Of a DNA stretch of 64,000 bases, positions 28,504 through 37,338 are shown in pieces. The notes beneath the pieces were generated by a model. The model searched no databases and was not told the origin of the DNA. It worked only from the letters and a program-made list of their open reading frames with translations. The stretch lies in contig NZ_FOVT01000001.1 in the NCBI RefSeq assembly GCF_900115245.1, positions 62,001-126,000 on the forward strand. Reading direction: 5' to 3'. The translations under genes and the position numbers were made by a program. How positions within the stretch are numbered: position 1 is the first letter of the stretch; every line of letters begins with the position of its first letter. Source of the DNA: Mesorhizobium sp. NFR06. GTDB lineage: Bacteria; Pseudomonadota; Alphaproteobacteria; Rhizobiales; Rhizobiaceae.

Positions 28504-29415
28504 TCAGCCCTTGCGCTCGTGCACGTAGAAGCCTGCGCCTTGCGCCAGCCTCTTCAGATTGCGATACCCCATCGTGGCATAGGTCAAGGGATGCGCCTTG
28601 GCCGGATCCTGCTCGGCCTCCACCACCAGCCAGCCCGAGTAGCCCTGGCCGGCGAGGATCTTGAGCAGCGTCGCGTAGTCGATCGCGCCGTCGCCGGGCA
28701 CGGTGAAGATGCCCTCCATCACCGCGCCCATGAAGCTCATGTCGGTGTCGCGCGCCTTCTTCAGCATCGCCGGGCGCACATCCTTGCAGTGCACATGCAC
28801 GACGCGTCCGACATGCCGGCGCAACAGCTGCTCCGGGTCGCCGCCGGAGAACGCGCAGTGCCCGGTGTCGTAGAGCAGCCCGACCGCATCGCCGGTGCTC
28901 TGCATCAGCCTGTCGATCTCGTCGTCGGTCTCGACGATCGTGCCCATGTGATGGTGGAAGGCCATGCCGACACCGAAATCGGCACAGCGTTCGGCCAGCC
29001 GCGTGATCTTGGCGCCGTAAAGCCTCCACTCGTCGTCCATGAGCCTCGGCCGCTGCGAGATCGGATCGTGGATGGCGCCGTGGCGGCCGCGCGAGGTGTC
29101 GGCATAGACGACATTTCTGGCGCCGAGGTCGCGCAACAAAGTCAGATGCGGCCGAATCGCCTCGAATTCCTCGTCCACCTCCTTCTCGCAGATGCGGCCG
29201 TCATACCAGCCGGAAACCAGTGCCAGCCCGTAATGGTCGAGGATAGGCCTGAGCGTGCGGCTGTCGCGCGGGAACTTGCCGCCAAGCTCCGTTCCCGCAT
29301 AACCAGCTGCCGCGGTTTCGCTGAGGCAGGTCTCGAGCGGCGTGTCGCCGCCCAGTTCCGGCACGTCATCATTGGTCCAGGTGATCGGGTTGATGCCAAG
29401 TCGAACTGTCGTCAT
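28504..29415 (-). CDS. Second myo-inosose-2 dehydratase-like protein (IolE/MocC-like)
   Basis: A 303-residue paralogue of iolE (15105-16019). It starts TVRLGINPITWTNDDVP and keeps every metal-site block: FHHHMGTIVE, DTGHCAFSGGD, VHVHCKD and VVEAEQDP. It is the first gene of the operon 29415-22330, with importer, iolG-like and TIM-barrel genes downstream. Having a separate dehydratase beside a complete iol operon suggests a different inosose or a substituted inositol. MocC of rhizopine breakdown belongs to the same family. The ATG at 29415 is chosen over the open frame to 29538 because homology starts here and GGAAA precedes it. Confidence 0.87.
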   Translation of the reverse strand: MTTVRLGINPITWTNDDVPELGGDTPLETCLSETAAAGYAGTELGGKFPRDSRTLRPILDHYGLALVSGWYDGRICEKEVDEEFEAIRPHLTLLRDLGARNVVYADTSRGRHGAIHDPISQRPRLMDDEWRLYGAKITRLAERCADFGVGMAFHHHMGTIVETDDEIDRLMQSTGDAVGLLYDTGHCAFSGGDPEQLLRRHVGRVVHVHCKDVRPAMLKKARDTDMSFMGAVMEGIFTVPGDGAIDYATLLKILAGQGYSGWLVVEAEQDPAKAHPLTYATMGYRNLKRLAQGAGFYVHERKG

Positions 29416-29923
29416 TGCTCGCTTTCCGCCCCGCGGTCGGGTTGCTGCGGGGGTCTCGGGAGGAGATAGCTGCGGTCGGCGGGATGCAAAGCCCCGCCGT
29501 CTTCGTTCGGCCGGACGCCCTCCCGGTTGTCCCGCCAAGCCTACCTTGTCTTCGACGTCCTACCCCAACGTCACGAGGAGAAGTCTACGCCGCTCTGTCT
29601 CCATCGCGAGGGCCAGTTTTCCGGAAAATGAAGGAACCAGTTGTGTCCGCCGGCGGCTGTGGCAGGATGGGGGAGATGGAGATCAGCAAGATGTCGAACG
29701 TCGGCGGGACAGCGCCCCCCTCTGCCCTGCCGGGCATCTCCCCCACGAGGGGGGAGATCGATGTCACGTCGGCTTTCGCCAATCACCCGACGCTGCTGGA
29801 CGAGCGGGGCGCTCAAACCGCCAATCTCCCCCCAAGTGGGGGAGATGTCCGGCAGGACAGAGGGGGGCGCGAAGGAACTCGACTCGGAAAGCCAGCGCGC
29901 TCGGCACGCGTTTGAGCTGAACC
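29416..29923. other. Divergent intergenic region between the cyclitol operon and mocR-like gene
   Basis: No gene can be supported in these 508 bases. They contain a perfect 12-bp palindrome TTTTCCGGAAAA at 29617-29628, which could be an operator, and a large C-rich inverted repeat at 29712-29870. The palindrome lies about 200 bases upstream of the IolE-like gene and 295 bases from the regulator start. Confidence 0.6.
29712..29870. repeat. C-rich inverted repeat with two 49-bp arms
   Basis: The left arm (29712-29760, GCGCCCCCCTCTGCCCTGCC...) and right arm (29822-29870) are inverted copies with few mismatches, separated by 61 bases. Each arm also contains its own small hairpin (CTCCCCC...GGGGGGAG). 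I recognise the CATCTCCCCCACGAGGGGGG core as a frequent intergenic element of Mesorhizobium-type genomes. It may form a strong RNA fold near the start of the regulator gene. Confidence 0.75.
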
Positions 29924-31396
29924 ATGCGCCCCCACCCCAAGCCCCAGGCCTTCCCGCTCGACATGCTCGCCGTGAACCGCGCCAGCCCCGAGCACCTCTC
30001 GCGCCAGCTCTATCACGGCCTCGTCGCCATCATCCGCAACCGCAGGCTGGCGCCGGGCTCGGAACTGCCCTCCACCCGCGCTTTGGCCGCCGAGCTCGGC
30101 CTTGGCCGCAACACCATCGTCGCCGCTTACGAACAGCTCGCCACCGAAGGCTATCTCGCCAACCGCCAGGGCGCGCGTCCGGTCATCGTCGACCTGCCGG
30201 ACGGCCCGCGCGAGACGCCGGCCGAAGCGCCGCCCGTGCCGCTGCGTGCGCCCTCCCGGCGCGGCCAGCAATTGCTCAGCCAGCCCTGCCATCACGGCAG
30301 GCCGGGGCACATTGCCTTCCACCCCGGCATGCCGGATGCGACGAGCTTTCCCTTCGGCGTCTGGGGCCGGCTGGTGGCGCGCCGCGCCAGCCATGGCGGC
30401 GAGACCCTATTCGGCACCTATGACGTCACCGGCCACCCGGCGCTGAAACAGGCGATCGCCGGCTATCTGTTCGCGGCGCGCGGCGTGCGCTGCCGTCCCG
30501 AGCAGATCGTCGTCACCACCGGCGCGCAGGCCGCCTTCGATCTTCTTGCCCGCCTGCTGCTCGACCCACGCGACACGGTGTGGATGGAGGAGCCCGGCTA
30601 TTACGGCGCCAAGGCCGCCTTCACTGTGGCCGGCGCGAAAATCCTGCCCATCCCGGTCGACCAGGAGCGCGGCTGGCGTCTCGACGCGCCAAACTTTTCG
30701 CCCCGCCTCATCTATGTGACGCCGGCCTGCCAGCATCCGCTCGGCATCACCATGCGCATGGAGGAGCGGCTGCGCCTGCTCGACATCGCCGAGACCGCCA
30801 ACAGCTGGGTGATCGAGGACGATTTCGACGGCGAGTACCGCTTTCAGGGCCGCCCCGTGCCGGCGATCCAGAGCATGGACCGCTCCGGCCGCGTCATCTA
30901 TGTCGGCACCTTCGCCAAGCTGTTGTTCCCGGCACTGCGCATCGGCTTCATGGTGCTGCCCATGGAGCTGGCGGGGCGCATTGTCAACGCGCTCTCCACC
31001 ACCGGCCAGTTCGCGCCGCTGCTCTTGCAGGCGGCGCTGGCCGATTTCATCACCGAAGGCCACATGAGCCGGCACCTCAAACGCATGCGCCGCATCTACG
31101 CCCAGCGCCGCCAGCTTTTCCGTGAGATTGTTTCCGAGCGCCTGCGCGACGAGATCACGCTGTCCCCCGCCGAAGCCGGCATCCAGGTGGTGGGCTATCT
31201 CAAAGAAGGCATCGACGACATCAAGGTCAGCCAGGCGGCGGCAAGAAGGGCCATCAACGTCTCGCCGCTGTCGAAATATTTCCAGAACACGGCGCCGACC
31301 CAGGGACTGGTGCTGGGCTATGCCGCGTGTGATGCGGCGCAGATGAGGGATGGGGTGGAGCGGCTGGCGGCGGCGATCAGTGAGACGCTGGGCTAA
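29924..31396 (+). CDS. MocR-type PLP-dependent transcriptional regulator
   Basis: The 490-residue protein joins an N-terminal GntR winged helix (about 24-90; [41 protein letters not shown]) to a class I aminotransferase-like domain (about 125-490). The PLP lysine is K332 in [17 protein letters not shown], with the cofactor aspartate in [11 protein letters not shown] (297-306). Such proteins sense amino compounds or PLP. It is divergent from the operon 29415-22330, so it may control it. The founding member, MocR, belongs to rhizopine (amino-inositol) catabolism. Autoregulation and the ligand are unknown. A tRNA gene follows. Confidence 0.88.
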   Translation: MRPHPKPQAFPLDMLAVNRASPEHLSRQLYHGLVAIIRNRRLAPGSELPSTRALAAELGLGRNTIVAAYEQLATEGYLANRQGARPVIVDLPDGPRETPAEAPPVPLRAPSRRGQQLLSQPCHHGRPGHIAFHPGMPDATSFPFGVWGRLVARRASHGGETLFGTYDVTGHPALKQAIAGYLFAARGVRCRPEQIVVTTGAQAAFDLLARLLLDPRDTVWMEEPGYYGAKAAFTVAGAKILPIPVDQERGWRLDAPNFSPRLIYVTPACQHPLGITMRMEERLRLLDIAETANSWVIEDDFDGEYRFQGRPVPAIQSMDRSGRVIYVGTFAKLLFPALRIGFMVLPMELAGRIVNALSTTGQFAPLLLQAALADFITEGHMSRHLKRMRRIYAQRRQLFREIVSERLRDEITLSPAEAGIQVVGYLKEGIDDIKVSQAAARRAINVSPLSKYFQNTAPTQGLVLGYAACDAAQMRDGVERLAAAISETLG

Positions 31397-31417
31397 AGGA
31401 CAGCGGCGCCAATGAAT

Positions 31418-31494
<77 letters not shown>

Positions 31495-31761
31495 TTCCCG
31501 GTGAACCGGAAAACGAACCGGCCGGTGAGCCGGCCAGCCACGGCTTCTTAGCGGAAGCCGCTCCGGGCTTCAACGGCCAATTGGCGATTATGCGGTGGCC
31601 TGTGATGGGTTGATTGTCTCACCGATAGGGCTGTCGGGCATGGCGCTCCCCCTCCCCGTCCCGGCTTCGCCGAGCCACCATTCCGGGGCGAGCCGCGGGT
31701 CTCGCCCGTCCTTTCGGAACCCCCGCCCCTGGCGGGGGCGAGGAACCCAAGCTCCAAGGCC
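31495..31761. repeat. Gap with a rhizobial C-rich repeat, copy 1
   Basis: The gap carries, at 31651-31741, a stretch with GGCTTCGCCGAGCCACCATT and CGGGTCTCGCCCGTCC that is repeated almost identically at 32839-32925 on the same strand. No gene is supported. The two copies flank the DUF1003 gene as direct repeats about 1.19 kb apart. Confidence 0.7.
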
Positions 31762-32685
31762 TCACCCCTCCGCCTCGCTCGTCGCCGCCCTTCGCCGCAC
31801 CGCCCTTGTCGCGCGCTTCTGCTTCTTCGCGCCGGCCAGCTCGTGCATGGCGTCGAGCTGCATCTGCTGCATTTCGGCCAGCCGCTGCCATTGGCGCGAG
31901 ATCAGGTAGTCGAGCTTTTCGTGCAGGTGCCGCACTTCGAGCTCCGCCTTCAGGTTCACCCGGTAGTCGTTGAAGGAGCGCAGCCGGTCTTTGGCTTCCT
32001 GGCGCTTCTGGCTCATCATGATCACCGGCGCCTGGATGGCGGCGATGCAGGAGAGCATCAGGTTGAGCAGGATGAACGGGTAGGGGTCGAAGGCGTGCAC
32101 CGTGCCGGCGATCAAATTGAGTCCGATCCAGACCAGAAGCACGGTGCCAAACGAGATCAGGAACCACCAGCTGCCGCCGAACTCGGCCATGGTGTCGGAA
32201 ACGCGGTCGGCGAAGGAGCGGTGCTCCTCGAACTCCTCTTCCGAGTTTTCCGAGATCGTGTCCTGCCTGGCGATCGATTCCACCACCTGGCGGTCGAGCT
32301 CGGAGAACTCGCCGTGCTCCTGCTGCAGCAACTCCTCCATGTAGCGCATGCGGTAGCGGCCAAGCTCCTCGCGGCTGATGCGGGCGCCGCGCGGCAGGTC
32401 GGGATGGTCGGAGCGGATGCGGTCGGCGAGGCTGGGCCGCAGATCATCGATGCGCACCAGGTCGCGCTTGCGGAATTTGCGCCCCGATATCGCCGACGGT
32501 TTCTTCTTCGGCTTGACCCGGCCGGGAACGTGCGGTTCGGAATCCGGCACTTCCGGCGCTTCGAGGATCTCGTCCGATCCGTGCTGCGCGTCCTCCGATA
32601 CCGTTTCGGCCTCGAGATATTCGCCGGCGATGTCGTTTTCGTTGTCGGCTTGCTTTTGCGCGGCTGCCTTCGGGTCGCTGGCCAT
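31762..32685 (-). CDS. DUF1003 membrane protein
   Basis: A 307-residue protein. Residues 1-85 are charged and probably disordered (many Glu/Asp, KPKKKPS). A middle soluble part has RDLVRIDDLRPSLADRI and RDTISENSEEEFEEHRSF-like segments, and two membrane helices follow (WWFLISFGTVLLVWIGLNL and PYPFILLNLMLSCIAAIQA). The DUF1003 core continues with QAPVIMMSQKRQEAKDR and a coiled tail with HLHEKLDYL. The C-terminus is Arg/Lys-rich. AGGAG at good spacing sets the ATG at 32685. The function is unknown. It stands alone between repeat elements. Confidence 0.85.
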   Translation of the reverse strand: MASDPKAAAQKQADNENDIAGEYLEAETVSEDAQHGSDEILEAPEVPDSEPHVPGRVKPKKKPSAISGRKFRKRDLVRIDDLRPSLADRIRSDHPDLPRGARISREELGRYRMRYMEELLQQEHGEFSELDRQVVESIARQDTISENSEEEFEEHRSFADRVSDTMAEFGGSWWFLISFGTVLLVWIGLNLIAGTVHAFDPYPFILLNLMLSCIAAIQAPVIMMSQKRQEAKDRLRSFNDYRVNLKAELEVRHLHEKLDYLISRQWQRLAEMQQMQLDAMHELAGAKKQKRATRAVRRRAATSEAEG

Positions 32686-32838
32686 GGTCAGTGCTCCTGT
32701 TGTCGGCTTGCCATACGATACGCCGAGCCGGCGCGGCATATCCATGGTGAGTGTGAATCTTGTGTGACAGAACAAGTTCTTGTGATTGGGCGGGGCGCCT
32801 CGCAGGGCGCGGCGGGCAATTGCACAGGTTGGCGCCGC

Positions 32839-33016
32839 CCCCCGTCTCGGCTTCGCCGATCCACCATTCCGGGGCGAGCCACGGGTCTCGCCCGTCCTTC
32901 GGACCCCCCGCTCCGCGAGGGAGAGGAAATGCCAATCGCCAGGGGCGCGGCCCATTTCCTCTCCCTCACCTGTTCGGTGGGGGAGAGGTGGCTCGGACGA
33001 AGACGGAGTGGGGAAG
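32839..33016. repeat. Rhizobial C-rich repeat, copy 2, with hairpin
   Basis: 32839-32925 repeats 31651-31741. It is followed by a stem whose 13-bp arms GGGAGAGGAAATG (32919-32931) and CATTTCCTCTCCC (32953-32965) pair perfectly, and by GGGGGAGAGGTGG...CGGAGTGGGG (to about 33016), shared with the element between smoF and smoG. The remainder of the 32686-33180 gap shows no gene. Confidence 0.7.
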
Positions 33017-33180
33017 CGCCGCGGCCAATTACACGCCCTGGCGCCACGATCCCGCGCGCCTGGCCCCATCCAACCCCTGTGGCCCGCCCGCCCGACAAAC
33101 TACATCAAGCCTGAGCCCGTCTCGCCGGGCTCCCGCCACCCGGGGGCGTACCGCGCCCCGCGCAAAGAGGGATCGCCATC

Positions 33181-33630
33181 ATGTACAAACACATCCTGAT
33201 CGCCACCGACGGCTCGGAACTGGCCCAAAGGGGCGTCGCCCACGGCCTTGAGCTGGCCAAGGGCCTCGGCGCCAGCGTCACCTTCCTCAACGTCTCGGAA
33301 TCGTTCCCGGCATTGGCCTGGGGCGGCGCCATGTCCGGCTATGTGGCCGCCGACGAATTGGCCAATTACGAGGAAAACGCCCGCAAATACGGCCGCGAGG
33401 TGCTGGGCAAATGCATGGCCGAGGCCGACGCCAAGGGCGTCGGCTCCAAGGGCATCCATGTCGAGAACAAGGCGCCCGCCGAAGCGATCCTCGAAGTCGC
33501 CGGTGCCCAGGGCTGCGACCTCATCGTCATGGCCTCGCACGGCCGCCGCGGCATCGGCCGCCTGGTGCTCGGCAGCCAGACCGCGGAAGTGGTGTCGCTG
33601 ACAGAGATCCCGGTGCTGGTGGTACGGTAG
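33181..33630 (+). CDS. Universal stress protein (UspA family)
   Basis: A 149-residue single-domain Usp. The N-terminus YKHILIATDGSELAQRGV and the C-terminal ATP-binding motif ASHGRRGIGRLVLGSQTAEV (Gly-x2-Gly-x9-Gly-Ser type) place it in the nucleotide-binding group; PVLVVR ends the protein as usual. It is cytosolic and typically involved in stress survival. An AAAGAGGG site precedes the ATG. It lies alone between two repeat elements, with no operon partner. Confidence 0.92.
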   Translation: MYKHILIATDGSELAQRGVAHGLELAKGLGASVTFLNVSESFPALAWGGAMSGYVAADELANYEENARKYGREVLGKCMAEADAKGVGSKGIHVENKAPAEAILEVAGAQGCDLIVMASHGRRGIGRLVLGSQTAEVVSLTEIPVLVVR

Positions 33631-33658
33631 GGCGCCCTGAGGCGGTGCCCTATCAGCT

Positions 33659-33868
33659 CGTCATCCTAGGGCGGAGCGACGCGCAGCGGAGCGCAGACCC
33701 TGGGATCCATGCCGTGACGTCTGCCGAAAAACACGGCGGAGCAGAAAGAGGAAGTCAGCGCCGGCGTTTCGGTGTCAGGGTCTGCACCGCTGCATCGCCC
33801 ATAGGTCATGGCATGGATCCTAGGGTCTACGCGCGTCGCTTCGCTCCTTGCTACGCCCTAGGATGACG
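33659..33868. repeat. Nested 210-bp palindromic element (CGTCATCCTAGGG family)
   Basis: The outer arms CGTCATCCTAGGGCGGAGC (33659-33677) and GCTACGCCCTAGGATGACG (33850-33868) are inverted copies. Inner arms GACCCTGGGATCCATGCC... (33696-33718) and its counterpart at 33805-33827 also pair. The element fills most of the 286-base gap between uspA and the convergent carboxypeptidase gene and may form a cruciform or terminate both transcripts. Confidence 0.8.
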
Positions 33869-33916
33869 ATGCCGAAGGTAATTCAGCGCGGCGCAGGGCA
33901 TGATCCTCGCGACGCT

Positions 33917-34954
33917 CTACTGTGGCGGCAGCCCCGGCAGCGACGAATCGGTTGCCGGCATCCCTGGCGGCGGCAGCCCGGGAAGCGAGGAACCAGGCGC
34001 CGGCAAGCCTGCGAGCGACGAGCCAGGAACCGTTAACCCTGGCAGCGGCGAAGCGGCCTGCGGCTGCCCGGCATACATCAGCCGCGTATGCGCATCCGCG
34101 GTCGTCGGCGCAAGGCTGCGCTGGATCAGCTGCTCGACATGGTTGTTGCGCTGGCGCGCGCTGTCGGCGCCCATCACCACCACGATCAGGTGCCTGCCGT
34201 CGGCATTGTAGGAGGTGACGATGTTGTAGCCCGAAGCGCGGATGTAGCCGGTCTTGATGCCGTCGACGCCGCGCACCCGCCCGAGCATATCGTTGTGGCC
34301 GCGCACCAACCGGCCGCGGAACATGAAGTCGCTTTCGGAGAAATAGTGGAAATGCTGCGGGAAGCGGTGCTCGAGCGCCAGCCCCAGCACCGCCATGTCG
34401 CGCGCCGTCGTCGTCTGGCCGTCGTCGGGCAGGCCGCAGGCGTTGCGGAAATTGGTGCTGGTCATGCCGAGCTGGCGCGCCTTGGCGGTCATCATGGCGG
34501 CGAACTGCGCCTCGCTGCCGCCGCCCAGATATTCGCCCACCGCCACCGCGACGTCGTTGGCCGACTTCACCACCATGGCGCGGATCGCGGAATCGACGTC
34601 GATCGTTTCACCGCGCCGGAAGCGCAGCTTCGTCGGCGGCTGCGAGGCCGCATGGTCGGAGACCGGGATCTGCGTCTCCTTGGTGACGCGGCCGGAGTTC
34701 AGCGCCTCGAACAGCATGTAGAGCGTCATCATCTTGGTCAGCGATGCGGGATAGCGCTGCGCCGTCGAGTTGACCTCGAACAAGGTCTTGCCGGTCGAGG
34801 CATCGACCACGATCGCCGCGTATTTCTGCGGCGCCGCCGGAACGGCGAGCACGCTTTCGGGCGGCGCGGCTGTGGTGCAGCCGGCAACCATGAGAAGCAG
34901 GGCCAGCGCGGCCATCAATTTTTGGATGAGGGGCAAGGGATGCAGATAGGACAA
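33917..34954 (-). CDS. D-alanyl-D-alanine carboxypeptidase (penicillin-binding protein 5/6 type), lipoprotein
   Basis: The 345-residue protein trims the terminal D-Ala of peptidoglycan stem peptides. Active-site motifs are S71-L-T-K74, SAN (131-133) and KTG (234-236), all intact. A lipobox VAGC (23-26) after a hydrophobic segment suggests anchoring to a membrane rather than the usual C-terminal amphipathic helix. The last 49 residues (297-345) are a Pro/Gly/Ser-rich tail built of repeats such as PGSSLAGLPAPGSSLPGLPP, unusual for the family. It may be a linker or cell-wall-interacting arm. The gene is divergent from the coiled-coil protein gene at 35243. Confidence 0.88.
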   Translation of the reverse strand: MSYLHPLPLIQKLMAALALLLMVAGCTTAAPPESVLAVPAAPQKYAAIVVDASTGKTLFEVNSTAQRYPASLTKMMTLYMLFEALNSGRVTKETQIPVSDHAASQPPTKLRFRRGETIDVDSAIRAMVVKSANDVAVAVGEYLGGGSEAQFAAMMTAKARQLGMTSTNFRNACGLPDDGQTTTARDMAVLGLALEHRFPQHFHYFSESDFMFRGRLVRGHNDMLGRVRGVDGIKTGYIRASGYNIVTSYNADGRHLIVVVMGADSARQRNNHVEQLIQRSLAPTTADAHTRLMYAGQPQAASPLPGLTVPGSSLAGLPAPGSSLPGLPPPGMPATDSSLPGLPPQ

Positions 34955-35242
34955 GACTGTTCTTAAGCTGTTGCTGAGATGCCGGGAAGCTAGCCTAACG
35001 CAGATGCCGCGTCCAACCGGTTAACGGGCGTAACGACGTCTTTGCCCAGGTTTCACAGGCCTGTACGGGGCTGCCTTGCTCTCGACCTCGGCGCCGCCCC
35101 TCACCGGCAGGGCGATGCGGGGCAGCGTCAAAGCTGGTCCATGGGCGAATTCGGTGGCGCTCCGCCTCGGTCCAGACGTTCGCGCGCCTCGCCTTTGCCA
35201 TCCCTTGCCACTATGATGGCGCATCGGTTTGGGGGGATCGGC

Positions 35243-37051
35243 ATGTCGGAAATCGCCACGGGCACGACCTCGCTGCTCAAGGCATCGCTGAGCCGCACCG
35301 GCAAATGGGCGGCCAGCTTTGCCTTCGTCAGCGGCGCGGTCGGCGACGTGCTCAACCCGCTCGGACCCTTCGCGGCCTACATAGCGCTGGTCGCGGCCGT
35401 CGCGGCCGCCATCATCGCCATCGCCATGGTGCTGCGGCTGGTGCTGGCCGCCAAGGCGATGCCGGCGCTGATCTTCGCCACCAGCGCCGCGGCGATCGCC
35501 GGCGGCGTCTATGGCATCCAGCAGGAAACGAACTCGCAGAACGGCATCATCGCCAACCTCGTGCCGGCGGTAGCCGAGCTGCAGCAGTCGCTCGGCATCG
35601 TCTCGCAGAAGGTGGCGAAGATCGAAAAGACCGTCACCGAAACGCAGAAGACCGTCGAGGAGGTCAAGAAGTCCACCGACACGGTGGCCAGGACGACCGA
35701 GGAGATCGCGCAAACCCAGATCAGGCAGGCCGAGCAAGGCGCCGAGACGCAGAAGACGGTCGAGGCGGTCAAGCAGACCGCCGACACCCTGGCCGCCGGC
35801 CAGCAACAGCAGCAGGCACAGGCTGAAAAGCTGCAGGCGACCACCGAGCAGATCGCCGCCTCCATCGACGCCATCGCCAAGGGCTTCGCGCAGCTTGCCG
35901 CGCAGGGCGGCGCGATCGCCGATCCGAAGCGTCCGGATGAGTTTTATCACAACGCCCGCGTCTACGAACTGGCCGGCGACATGCTCAACGCCCGCCACTC
36001 CTACCTCGCCTTTGCCGGCTTCGATGTCGACGCCATCGATCCCTACACGCGCTTTGCCACGCTGCTCAGGGTGCAGGACGGCAAGGCCGGCGCCCGCGAA
36101 GTGTTCGGCCAGCTCGCCGAAAGGGCCAAGGCGCCGTCGATCAAGCTTGTCCACCTGTTGCAGTTCGACGATGCCCAGCGGCTCGACAAGCTCAACGCCT
36201 TCATAGCGGCCAACCCGAACTATGCGCCGGCTTACTTCCTTGAGGCGCAGGAATTTTCCGAGGACCGCCTCGGCAGCCAGACGCTTGCCGACAAGCGCAG
36301 CGAAGCCGAGGCGCTGAGCAAATTCGTCTCCTACGAGAAGGACGGCGGCCTGCTCAAATATTTCGTCGACCAGACCCAACTGGCCGATTGGCTGGACCGC
36401 AGCCGCAGCCGGCTGGCGGCGCTCGGCGACGTGCTCGATCCCTCACGCTTCGTACCGACGCTGACGCCGACGCGCTCCAACGCAGGCTGGTCGATGACGA
36501 TTTCGCTGCCCGAGCCGGCCACCGCCATTTCCTGGCGGCTCGGCGATAGCGGGCCGTTCACCGACACCGGCCTGATGGCGATCAACGATCAGCGCACCGG
36601 CAGGGCGATGCCCAATCCGAGTTTCGAGTTGCCCGACAGTACCGCGGCCACCACCATCGCCATAAAGTATCTCGATATCAGGGGTCGCCAGACCGGCCCG
36701 TTCGACATCCGCTTCGATCCCGATGCGGCGCTGCAGCAGGGCAACAAGCAGATCCTCGACCAGTTCTGGACCTCGTGGATCGCCTTCGACGCCGGCGGCA
36801 ATCGCGGCCTGGTCTATTTCACCCAGATGCTCTCCTTCCGCTGCGCCATCAAGCAAGTGCATTACAGCCTGAACGGCGCCGCGCTGGACAAGGAGATCAA
36901 AATGCCGCCCTGCGACGCCAAGGACCCTTACGCCATCCCGGCGGACTACCAGCCCTATTTCAAGGTCAAGGACGACGTGAAATCGATGGCGGTGCAGGTG
37001 ACCTATACGGATGGAACCAAGTCGCCGGTCAGGGAGTATCAGCGGCAGTAG
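35243..37051 (+). CDS. Unrecognised membrane protein with coiled coil, TPR-like part and beta-rich C-terminus
   Basis: A 602-residue protein that I cannot assign to a family. Residues 43-92 form two membrane helices. About 108-215 is a coiled coil with two copies of a 35-residue unit (TETQKTVEEVKKSTDTVA at 132 and AETQKTVEAVKQTADTLA at 167). Residues 232-345 look like TPR helices (ARVYELAGDMLNARHSYLAF), and the rest is beta-rich. The layout suggests a membrane-anchored assembly or sensor protein. The ATG at 35243 follows a G-rich site; ATGs at 35212 and 35215 would add about ten residues. The 288-base divergent gap upstream shows nothing notable. Confidence 0.75.
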   Translation: MSEIATGTTSLLKASLSRTGKWAASFAFVSGAVGDVLNPLGPFAAYIALVAAVAAAIIAIAMVLRLVLAAKAMPALIFATSAAAIAGGVYGIQQETNSQNGIIANLVPAVAELQQSLGIVSQKVAKIEKTVTETQKTVEEVKKSTDTVARTTEEIAQTQIRQAEQGAETQKTVEAVKQTADTLAAGQQQQQAQAEKLQATTEQIAASIDAIAKGFAQLAAQGGAIADPKRPDEFYHNARVYELAGDMLNARHSYLAFAGFDVDAIDPYTRFATLLRVQDGKAGAREVFGQLAERAKAPSIKLVHLLQFDDAQRLDKLNAFIAANPNYAPAYFLEAQEFSEDRLGSQTLADKRSEAEALSKFVSYEKDGGLLKYFVDQTQLADWLDRSRSRLAALGDVLDPSRFVPTLTPTRSNAGWSMTISLPEPATAISWRLGDSGPFTDTGLMAINDQRTGRAMPNPSFELPDSTAATTIAIKYLDIRGRQTGPFDIRFDPDAALQQGNKQILDQFWTSWIAFDAGGNRGLVYFTQMLSFRCAIKQVHYSLNGAALDKEIKMPPCDAKDPYAIPADYQPYFKVKDDVKSMAVQVTYTDGTKSPVREYQRQ

Positions 37052-37184
37052 GGGCGGTTGGGGCGAATTGTTTGCGGCGCGATTTCTAACACTTAGCCCT
37101 GGTGTCGAAACGGCGGCGCCAGCACCCTGGAAATGTCGCCGCAGGCGACAGAGGGGGTTCTCGTGCGTGAAGCGGCGACGTATC

Positions 37185-37246
37185 CTTCGTCATTCTAGGG
37201 TCTGCGCGCGTCGCTTCGCTCCTTGCTCCGCCCTAGAATGACGAAG
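37185..37246. repeat. CGTCATTCTAGGG inverted repeat
   Basis: Perfect 16-bp arms CTTCGTCATTCTAGGG (37185-37200) and CCCTAGAATGACGAAG (37231-37246) enclose a 30-base loop holding GCGCGTCGCTTCGCTCCTTG. It is the same family as 14681-14736 and 33659-33868, located before the epimerase gene. Confidence 0.85.
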
Positions 37247-37338
37247 GGCGCGACGTCTTGATGCAAAATGCCAGTCGCCCCGCTTGCGCGCCCTCCCACG
37301 GTCAGGCTTTCCTTGCGCAAAGATTCGGGGAGGCATCC

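Noticed and set aside
31651..32925. Direct repeats flanking the DUF1003 gene as ends of a transposon
   Set aside because: They are direct, not inverted, belong to a dispersed intergenic repeat type, and no transposase lies between them.
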